NCBI GenBank assembly: GCA_945860955.1
Contig: CAMATH010000017.1
Location: forward strand, 1 to 64,000
DNA length: 64,000 nt
Origin: Planctomicrobium piriforme
GTDB taxonomy: Bacteria; Planctomycetota; Planctomycetia; Planctomycetales; Planctomycetaceae
Direction of reading: 5' to 3'
This document shows positions 36,452 to 43,338 of the stretch, piece after piece (position 1 is the first letter of the stretch; every line of letters begins with the position of its first letter). The position numbers and the translations under genes are program-made. The notes beneath the pieces were generated by a model. It was not told the DNA's origin and made no database searches. It worked only from the letters and a program-made list of their open reading frames with translations.

Positions 36452-37747
36452 TCAACGATATCCCAGTTCCGTGATCGCGGCCCCTCGGTAATAGTGGGCG
36501 AAGATCTGGTCTGCGGTTCGCCCCTCTTGAGCCAGACCGCGGGCTCCCCATTGGCACAGGCCCACACCATGTCCATGCCCCCGGCCCGAAAACACCAGGT
36601 GCTGTCCCCGATCTTCCACCGTGAAAGTCGGGCTGTAAAGTCCCTGCGATCCGAGCGCCTGGCGAACCGCCGCTCCGGATAGTGAGAGCGATTGTTTGTC
36701 GTCTTTGACCTGATAAAACGCTCCGGCTCCCGTTTCCCCCTTTTTTGCCGCCGCGACCCCCTTCAACGTGCCGAGCTTCTTGCCATCTTTCGCCAGGGCC
36801 GACTGCAATGGCTTTTGCGCGTCGCGTTTCGAGATCTCGGCCTGCCAGCGATAGAGCCGGGCCTCTTTGCACCAGTCGCAGGCGACACTCTTCAGCGGCG
36901 GGGCAGCGTCGGAAAAAATCTGGGTTCCTTCCACCGTGCGTCCACCGCAAACGGCACAGTAGTAGGTACAAAACAACTCGCCGCGATGTGTTCCGACCAG
37001 TCCCCGTGTCGCCTTTGCGGTCGCGCGACTCGCTTCACTTTCGCCCGCCAGAAGTCGTCCCTGTCCATCGCGATACTGGAACCCGAGATACTTCTGACTG
37101 CGGGTGCTTGCGAACAGGTCGGTGACGGCGGCCCGGGGAGCCTGCTCCTTCTGGTAGAGCGCGTATGTGCGGGCGACAATCGCCTGCGCTCGCCTTGCCT
37201 CTTCCGGAAACGCCGCCGGCATCTCGCTGTCGATCACACTGGCGATGTACTGCTCCAATGGGAGTACATTCACGGGAAGGACTTTGGTTCCCTCCCGGCG
37301 GTAGAGGCGAATCGATCCGCGGTATTGGTGTCCATCCACCCAAACCGCTGGAGAACGCTCGGGAATGATTTCAACTGCCGGTGCCGAGAGCGTCTTGGCA
37401 CCGATCATCAATCCTGTTTTTGACGCGGTCACCTTCGTCGCGGCGAGTGACTTGCCCCGCTGCAAAACTCCCCCGCCATCGAGAGCCTGTATCCGATAAC
37501 CCCCCTGGATCTCCAGCGACAGTGTCGTGGCGGGTTGTTCCTTCAGGCCGACGCGAATCTGCGGTTCCTGCCGATATTTCGGCGACCGCATCCGCACCTC
37601 AACGCGCAACGGCAGTTCGGCCCGAAACGCGTCGACCTCGGCACGTTCGGAAACAACCGGAGGAGCCTGTGTGAACCGCCACGTTCCCCAAAGGAGCGCG
37701 GTACAACAGACCAGCGACAAGAACGGGATCGCAGCTCGACGCGTCAC
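36452..37747 (-). CDS. SpoIID/LytB domain protein
   Basis: A 431-residue protein with a GTG start at 37747 and an N-terminal hydrophobic anchor (IPFLSLVCCTALLWG). The SpoIID core includes LEQYIASVIDSEMPAAFPEE (about 165-185), AQAIVARTYALYQK, CGGRTVEG, and the C-terminal FSGRGHGHGVGLCQWGARGL and YYRGAAI. SpoIID in endospore formers is a lytic transglycosylase that cleaves stripped peptidoglycan; homologues in other phyla act on the cell wall. Its presence fits the view that planctomycetes keep a peptidoglycan wall. It is on the same strand as the TPR/alpha-CTD gene, whose stop is 47 bp upstream. Confidence 0.93.
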   Translation of the reverse strand: MTRRAAIPFLSLVCCTALLWGTWRFTQAPPVVSERAEVDAFRAELPLRVEVRMRSPKYRQEPQIRVGLKEQPATTLSLEIQGGYRIQALDGGGVLQRGKSLAATKVTASKTGLMIGAKTLSAPAVEIIPERSPAVWVDGHQYRGSIRLYRREGTKVLPVNVLPLEQYIASVIDSEMPAAFPEEARRAQAIVARTYALYQKEQAPRAAVTDLFASTRSQKYLGFQYRDGQGRLLAGESEASRATAKATRGLVGTHRGELFCTYYCAVCGGRTVEGTQIFSDAAPPLKSVACDWCKEARLYRWQAEISKRDAQKPLQSALAKDGKKLGTLKGVAAAKKGETGAGAFYQVKDDKQSLSLSGAAVRQALGSQGLYSPTFTVEDRGQHLVFSGRGHGHGVGLCQWGARGLAQEGRTADQIFAHYYRGAAITELGYR

Positions 37748-37794
37748 CTCGATTCGCTCCCGGAACAGCGCGTTTCGCCGCTTGGTTCAGCGAA

Positions 37795-39126
37795 TCAGTC
37801 GTTACGCAAACGCAGACCCAAATCGTTCAGCTTGCTGCGGACTTCGTTCAACGACGTCACGCCGAAGTTTTTGCTTTCGAGCAGTTCGTCGGGAGTCCGG
37901 GCGACCAGTTCTCCCAACGATGCGATCTGCAACCGCGTCATACACTTGCGGGCGCGAACCGAGAGATTGAGTTCCGCGACGGGTCGGTTGAGCAGGCTTT
38001 GCTGTTGCGGTGTGAGCGTTTCCTGAATGCCGAAATCGCGCGGCTTGTCTTTGCTGGCCAGCATCCCCAGCTTGAGTCCCTTCGACTCCAGCATTTCCTT
38101 GATTTCGCGCAACGACGTCTCGCCGAAGTTCTTGCCCGCGAGCAAGTCCTGTTCGTTGAGGCGAATCAGGTCTTCCAGCGTGCGAACCCCCATCTTTTGC
38201 AGACAGTTCCGGGCTCGCACCGACATTTCGAAATCGCTGACCGAAATCATCAGCGTTTGCTTTTGCCGCTGCTGCTGCCGGATCGAATCTTCATCGAATG
38301 GGAGGTTCGAAGTCGACTCAATATCCTTTAGATACAACCGAGCCCGGCTATGAGTCGGATCGACTTCCAAAGCCCGCCGGAAGCAGTAGGCTGCCGCCGA
38401 GTAGTTCTCAACATCTTCGTACAACAGCCCCAGATTCAGCAGAGCCGAGAGGTGCAATGGGGGCTTCGCCAACGCCCGTTCGTACATCCGGACCGCGTCG
38501 TCGTCGTTGCCGCGCTGGGCGTTCAGTTGCGCCAGCCAGAACAAAGCCCGCTGATGAGTCGGGTCCATATCGACGGCACGCGAGAAATACTCGACGGCAC
38601 CGTAGGTGTCTCCCTTGTCGGCCAGGACGCAGCCCATCTGGTAGCAGTATTCGGGGCGGGTCGAACCTCCCTGAGACGCGGCGGATTTCAGCAATTCTTC
38701 CGCTTTAGAAAGATCGCCACTGGCTCGAACGGCTCCCGCCTGCAACAGCAGGCAGTGGACTTTGTCGTACCCGTGCTTGCCGGCCTGCTCATAGGCTTCA
38801 GCAGCCTCTGTGTAACGGCCAATTCCCAACAGCGCCTGACCCCGGAAGAAGTCAGCGACACCGTCTCCCGCGACCTTTTCCAGCGCCTCGACCGCGACCC
38901 GCCCCTGTCCGAGCAGGTAGAATGCGATGCCCACACGCAGAATCTTCGTTTTGGATTTGTCCCCCTGCTCGACGTCGTTCGCGAGAGTGTAGGCCTCCTG
39001 ACGCAGTTCTGTCGCCTGACCGCCACTGACCGCTGCCTCCAGCGCGCGCACATCATCCGCCGTCAAGGCACCGCTCCCCTGCATCACTCCGCGGACGTCG
39101 ACTGGCTCTTTCAGCGTGGCAATCAC
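37795..39126 (-). CDS. TPR protein with two RNA polymerase alpha C-terminal domains
   Basis: I prefer the GTG at 39126 (443 residues), since GGGAGGAG ends 8 nt upstream on the coding strand; a TTG at 39150 is also open. Residues about 50-290 are TPR repeats (YEQAGKHGY; AVEYFSRAVDMDPTHQRALF). Two helix-hairpin-helix domains of the alpha-CTD type follow, at about 294-355 (MSVRARNCL; NFGETSLREIK) and 382-443 (LSVRARKCM; NFGVTSLNEVR). The Arg equivalent to E. coli alpha R265, which contacts UP-element DNA, is present in both, and N268 only in the first; K298 is replaced in both. The protein may bind AT-rich promoter DNA or RNA polymerase partners. An IS now separates it from the gene it diverges from. 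Confidence 0.9.
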   Translation of the reverse strand: MIATLKEPVDVRGVMQGSGALTADDVRALEAAVSGGQATELRQEAYTLANDVEQGDKSKTKILRVGIAFYLLGQGRVAVEALEKVAGDGVADFFRGQALLGIGRYTEAAEAYEQAGKHGYDKVHCLLLQAGAVRASGDLSKAEELLKSAASQGGSTRPEYCYQMGCVLADKGDTYGAVEYFSRAVDMDPTHQRALFWLAQLNAQRGNDDDAVRMYERALAKPPLHLSALLNLGLLYEDVENYSAAAYCFRRALEVDPTHSRARLYLKDIESTSNLPFDEDSIRQQQRQKQTLMISVSDFEMSVRARNCLQKMGVRTLEDLIRLNEQDLLAGKNFGETSLREIKEMLESKGLKLGMLASKDKPRDFGIQETLTPQQQSLLNRPVAELNLSVRARKCMTRLQIASLGELVARTPDELLESKNFGVTSLNEVRSKLNDLGLRLRND

Positions 39127-39295
39127 GGCAATCACTCCTCCCAAAGACAACGCCCCGTCTCAGCGGGGCGGAATCGAGGCCGATTCCCGCGCGAATCATT
39201 CCGGCGCGGTGAGACGGCGTCCCAGCGGAATCCCTCCCATGGAATTCCGAAGTGCGTAATCATACAGAACGGTACACGGGTTGCAAGCGACGGGT

Positions 39296-39304
39296 CAGAT
39301 TCGC
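39296..39304. repeat. Target site duplication, left copy
   Basis: CAGATTCGC immediately precedes the left terminal inverted repeat and is identical to the copy at 41233-41241. Confidence 0.93.
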
Positions 39305-39319
39305 GAGCCGATTGCGTTG
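39305..39319 (+). repeat. IS left terminal inverted repeat
   Basis: GAGCCGATTGCGTTG; 14 of 15 bases match the complement of the right end, and similarity continues weakly for a few more bases. Confidence 0.9.
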
Positions 39320-39517
39320 CACCGAAGGTGCGGCAGCACAGTGGGTTAAAGATGGGGCGAAAATGTTCTTCCCCCACAGAACTGGCGAAATCGCCTGTCT
39401 TTTCGTTGATTTTTACAAAATTTCACGATTTTTCGACCACCCCCGGACTGGTGCGGGTAATAGTTGCGATGTATAATCTTGAGCGTGGCTTTTGGCACTT
39501 TCTCAAGGAGGTTTTCA

Positions 39518-41026
39518 ATGCGGATTCACGTCACCAAGCCCCTCTTCCCGTGGGATTGTCTGGAAGACAGCCCCAGTCTCAAGACCCTTCGGGAGTTGTT
39601 GCGGGCGATCCCCGATGGCCGGCTGCTGGATGGCTTGCGGCAGTGGCGCGGCAAGGGGAGAACGGATTACTCGGTCAGTGCGTTGTGGGGCGTGGTGGTA
39701 CTCACCATCGCCCTGCGGCACACCTCGATCGCCAACTGTTTGGCGGAACTCGAGCGGAACGAAGGATTGCGACAGGTGATCGGCATCGAGAGTGAAGCCC
39801 AGGTTCCCAAAGCGTGGAACATGTCGCGGTTTCTGAAGGTGTTGGGGCAGGAACCACATCGCAGCGAGATGTTGCGAGCCTACAACGTGATGGCCCAGCG
39901 CCTGGGGTTGGCCATTGAGGATCTGGGGAAGAATCTCGCGGGTGATTCGACCACGTTAAACGCGCGACGTTCGGAAGCGGTCAAGGCGCAGGTCGAGGCA
40001 GCGAAGGCCGAAGCAGCGAAGACAGAGGCAGCAAAGGCGGAGGCAGCAAAGGCGGAGGCCCAGAAGAAAGAACAGGCGGTCGTCACTGCCGGTACTGAAC
40101 CGACGGAGGGGAAGGCCTCATCGAAGTCGCCCGAGAAGCCGGTCGTGATTCAGGAGGACGGGTTGCCGATCCCGATGGGGGGAAAGAAAGAGTACCGTGA
40201 CGATGCCGGCAAGGTCACCAAAGTGCTGGAGTGGCACGGATACAAGGCTCACCTGTTGGTGGATGTGAAACACGAAGTGGTCCTGGCGTATGAGGTCACC
40301 GCAGCAAATGTCTCGGATAACGAGATGATTGAGCCACTGGTGAAGCAGGCCAAAGCGAACCTTCCCAAGGATCGCATTAAGACGCTCGCGTACGACAAGG
40401 CGGCCGACGATTCGATGGTCCACGAACTGCTGAAGGACGAGGAGATCAAGCCAGTCATTCAGATCCGTTCGCTGTGGAGGAATCAGACGGAGCAGCTTGT
40501 CCCCGGCCAGGAACATCGCGGCAACATTGTGCATGATGAAGCGGGAACGGTGTACTGCGTGAATACCGTGAGTCAGCCGCCGATCAAGCACCAGATGTCG
40601 TACATTGGCAATGAACCGGATCGCGGCACAATCAAGTACCGCTGCCCGGCGATGCACGAGGGATGGACGTGCCCGATGTCCGCGACCTGCAACGCCGGCA
40701 AGTTGTACGGGCTGACGGTGCGAGTGAAACAGGAAACCGATCTGAGGCGATTCCCTCTCATTCCCCGCGCCACGAAAAAATTCGAGACGCTGTACAATGG
40801 GCGGACGGCGGTGGAACGGGTCAATGCTCGGTTGAAGATCTTCTGGGGAGCCGACGACGGCAACATCACTGGCGCGGGAAGGTTCCACGCCTACTTCTCG
40901 GCCGTGATGCTCGTCCATGGTGCCTTCGCCACGGTGCTGGCGAAGGCACCGCGGTTCGGTGGCGTCCTGGGTCAAACTCGAATCTCCACCGTGGCCAAAG
41001 CTCTGGAAGAACAAATCCAGACCTGA
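39518..41026 (+). CDS. IS4-family transposase
   Basis: The ATG at 39518 has AAGGAGG about 6 nt upstream, giving 502 residues. The DDE catalytic residues appear as GDSTTLNARR (first Asp, about 146), LAYDKAADDS (second Asp, about 291) and YNGRTAVERVNARLK (about 428), which fits the IS4 signature Y-x2-R-x3-E-x6-K exactly. Between the first and second Asp is a low-complexity Ala/Lys/Glu helix (AAKAEAAKTEAAKAEAAKAE) coded by a 15-bp tandem repeat, an unusual insertion. CPAMHEGWTCPMSATC (about 388-403) is a Cys-rich segment that may bind metal. The frame is intact and the element has clean ends, so it is probably functional. Confidence 0.95.
   Translation: MRIHVTKPLFPWDCLEDSPSLKTLRELLRAIPDGRLLDGLRQWRGKGRTDYSVSALWGVVVLTIALRHTSIANCLAELERNEGLRQVIGIESEAQVPKAWNMSRFLKVLGQEPHRSEMLRAYNVMAQRLGLAIEDLGKNLAGDSTTLNARRSEAVKAQVEAAKAEAAKTEAAKAEAAKAEAQKKEQAVVTAGTEPTEGKASSKSPEKPVVIQEDGLPIPMGGKKEYRDDAGKVTKVLEWHGYKAHLLVDVKHEVVLAYEVTAANVSDNEMIEPLVKQAKANLPKDRIKTLAYDKAADDSMVHELLKDEEIKPVIQIRSLWRNQTEQLVPGQEHRGNIVHDEAGTVYCVNTVSQPPIKHQMSYIGNEPDRGTIKYRCPAMHEGWTCPMSATCNAGKLYGLTVRVKQETDLRRFPLIPRATKKFETLYNGRTAVERVNARLKIFWGADDGNITGAGRFHAYFSAVMLVHGAFATVLAKAPRFGGVLGQTRISTVAKALEEQIQT
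39995..40069 (+). repeat. 15-bp tandem repeat inside the transposase gene
   Basis: About five copies of a GAGGCAGCAAAGGCG-type unit (two identical at 40025-40054) encode the repeating EAAKA helix. Copy number could vary between IS copies. Confidence 0.9.
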
Positions 41027-41217
41027 CGTCCACCGCGGAAAATTGAGGGGCAATCGGCGGGGCTTGCGCTGAGGGTGCGCGCCGGGCGAGCGCACCAAGG
41101 GGCGTGAAACACGGGCAAGTCACCCCAGCCTACCCAGCTTGCGCACTTGCCAAGCGTCTTGGCTGGAATGGCTCGCCAGTAGAACGCATTTTCACCGGCT
41201 TTGCCGGCTGAGGTTTA

Positions 41218-41232
41218 CAACGCAACCGGCTC
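41218..41232 (-). repeat. IS right terminal inverted repeat
   Basis: CAACGCAACCGGCTC, the complement of the left end with one mismatch; the target duplication follows immediately. Confidence 0.9.
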
Positions 41233-41241
41233 CAGATTCGC
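41233..41241. repeat. Target site duplication, right copy
   Basis: CAGATTCGC directly after the right terminal repeat, identical to 39296-39304. Confidence 0.93.
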
Positions 41242-41418
41242 GATGGAAGTGTAATAATGCTCACATTGCATCACGAATCGAAAACGGCCGTTGACAAGGG
41301 AATGGATGGAGGCTGGAATGATCCTCCCTATTCACCCGATGTCCGTTGGAAACAGTCACAGAATCCCTGCCGGATTGGCATCAGGATTGAAGACTCCAAT
41401 CTCTCAGGATCATTTCCG

Positions 41419-43338
41419 ATGACCAGTCCAGCCGATGTTGGCGATTCCGTTGGCGCCAAATCCCCATCGCAGTCCGCGTTGGCGGCGAGCCGTCCGTTTC
41501 GATTTTGGCCAATTCTCGTCCTTGCGGCGTTAATCTGGGTTTGCCGGCAGGTTCCCTCGATCTTCCCGGATTCGAACTTCGCCGGCTTCATGGTCATGGC
41601 AATCGGGCCATTTTTTTGCGGCTTGTTGATGATCGCATGGTGGCTGTTCTTCAGTCGCGAAACCGGCACCACAAAATGGCTGGGTGTGCTGGCAATCGTC
41701 GGGATCGGAGTCGCGTGCAATTTCCTGGCTGACGAGAGCATGCAGGGATTCGGTTTGTTCATGTTCACGTTTCCCTGGGCATTCACGGCGTTCGGTATGG
41801 CGATGACGTTTTTGTCGCGGGCGCAGCATAAGACCCGAGCCTGGGGCGCGGTACTGGCGACGTCGCTCCCGTTTCTCGCAATGCTCCCCCTGCGGACCGA
41901 TGGCGTTTGGGGGAACATGAAAGCCGACATCAGTTGGCGCTGGGCACCGACTCAATCTCAATGGATTGTCGAACGCTTGAAAAAACTCGGGCCGGCGGCG
42001 GCGACACAGGCTCCGCCGGAATGGAGCCCTGAAGGACCGGTTGTCTGGGGGGAATTCCGCGGGCCCCATCGGGACGGAAAGTCTGTGGGGGTCGCGCTCG
42101 ATCCCGACTGGGAGCGCCATCCGCCCAAGGAGTTATGGCGTCGCCCGATGGGTCCGGGTTGGGGATCGGTGATTGTCGTTGGCGACCGACTGTTCACCCA
42201 GGAACAGCGCGGCGAAGAGGAGATGGTGGTCGCCTACCAGGCCGACACCGGCTCACAAATCTGGGTCCATGCCGACAAGGTCCGCTTTCACGAGAAAATC
42301 AGCGGGTCAGGTCCGCGCGCGACTCCGACGTACCACGATGGAAAGCTCTACACCATGGGGGCGGCAGGGGCGGTCGACTGCCTGAACGCCGCGACGGGGG
42401 AATTGATCTGGACGCGCAATCTTCCGGAAGACTCGGGTGCAAAACCTCCGATGTGGGGCTTCTCCAGTTCTCCGCTCGTCGCGGGAGACGTGGTTTTGGT
42501 GCATGCGGGCGGGATGCAAGCCCCGGGTGTCGATTCCGCCACAAAACAGGCGAAAAAGGGATTGGTCGCGTACGACACAGCCACGGGAGCGGTAAATTGG
42601 ACCGCCCCTGCGGGAGACCATGGCTACAGTTCGCCGCAATTGGTGCCGCCGGAAGTCGACGGGGGCGAGCCGCGCGTTTTGCTGCTGTCGAATTCCGGAC
42701 TGTCGGCCCACGATTTGGTGACCGGAGCGATCCTTTGGTCGAATCCCTGGACGACCCAAATGTACCGCGTGATTCAGCCGGTTTCTTTGGGGGACGGGAG
42801 TTTTCTGATCGGAACGCCGATGGGGGGAGGCACCCGGCGAATTGAAGTGACGGCGGCCGACGGGGGTTACGCTGTCAAGGAACTCTGGACGACCAACGCG
42901 ATGAAGCCGTACTTCAACGACTACGTCGAACACAAAGGATTTCTGTATGGATTTGACGGCGATCTGTTCGCCTGCGTCGACCTCGCGAACGGCAAACGCA
43001 TGTGGAAGAAAGGGCGCTACGGCAATGGACAGGTTGTGCTACTACCCGATGGCGACCAGTTGATCGTTCAGGCGGAAGATGGCGAAGTCGTGCTGCTGGC
43101 GGCCGACCCGAAATCGCACCGCGAATTGGGAAAGCTCAGAGCGCTCGACAAGAAAACCTGGAACCATCCCGTGGTCGTCGGAGACCGGCTGTATGTTCGT
43201 AATGGGGACGAGGGAGCGTGTTACGAACTGGCGTTAGCCGGAGGCAAGCGGGTCACAGAGGCCGCAGTGAAGTCGGATGCCGGGGCGGCCACTAACGAAC
43301 GTAACGAAACTCAATCGTCCCCAACACCGACTGAATGA
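41419..43338 (+). CDS. Membrane-anchored PQQ-type beta-propeller protein
   Basis: I use the ATG at 41419 (639 residues), preceded by AGGAT 8 nt away. Four hydrophobic segments lie within residues 25-165 (FWPILVLAALIWVC; GFMVMAIGPFFCGLLMIAWW; WLGVLAIVGIGVACNF; MFTFPWAFTAFGMAMTF). The rest is an eight-bladed propeller of the PQQ/BamB kind, with repeats such as VAYQADTGSQIWVHADKV, DCLNAATGELIWTRNLP, VAYDTATGAVNWTAPAG and CVDLANGKRMWKKGRYG. Similar proteins in planctomycetes are annotated as PQQ-binding-like; a redox role is not shown and the fold often serves as scaffold. The promoter side was altered by the IS inserted 178 bp upstream. The last 47 bp overlap the end of the convergent gene. Confidence 0.9.
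   Translation: MTSPADVGDSVGAKSPSQSALAASRPFRFWPILVLAALIWVCRQVPSIFPDSNFAGFMVMAIGPFFCGLLMIAWWLFFSRETGTTKWLGVLAIVGIGVACNFLADESMQGFGLFMFTFPWAFTAFGMAMTFLSRAQHKTRAWGAVLATSLPFLAMLPLRTDGVWGNMKADISWRWAPTQSQWIVERLKKLGPAAATQAPPEWSPEGPVVWGEFRGPHRDGKSVGVALDPDWERHPPKELWRRPMGPGWGSVIVVGDRLFTQEQRGEEEMVVAYQADTGSQIWVHADKVRFHEKISGSGPRATPTYHDGKLYTMGAAGAVDCLNAATGELIWTRNLPEDSGAKPPMWGFSSSPLVAGDVVLVHAGGMQAPGVDSATKQAKKGLVAYDTATGAVNWTAPAGDHGYSSPQLVPPEVDGGEPRVLLLSNSGLSAHDLVTGAILWSNPWTTQMYRVIQPVSLGDGSFLIGTPMGGGTRRIEVTAADGGYAVKELWTTNAMKPYFNDYVEHKGFLYGFDGDLFACVDLANGKRMWKKGRYGNGQVVLLPDGDQLIVQAEDGEVVLLAADPKSHRELGKLRALDKKTWNHPVVVGDRLYVRNGDEGACYELALAGGKRVTEAAVKSDAGAATNERNETQSSPTPTE

Larger units (their letters stand above)
39305..41232 (+). 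mobile_element. Intact IS4-family insertion sequence, 1928 bp
   Basis: The ends are inverted repeats matching at 14 of 15 bases (GAGCCGATTGCGTTG at 39305-39319 and the complement GAGCCGGTTGCGTTG at 41218-41232). A perfect 9-bp direct repeat CAGATTCGC flanks it on both sides. One intact DDE transposase gene with the IS4 YREK signature lies inside, with 213 bp before and 206 bp after it. The right end also has a small CCGGC-ttt-GCCGG hairpin (41195-41207). Intact repeats and reading frame point to a recent, probably active insertion. It landed in the divergent promoter region between the TPR/alpha-CTD gene and the PQQ-propeller gene. A 9-bp duplication and these features fit the IS4 family. Confidence 0.93.
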
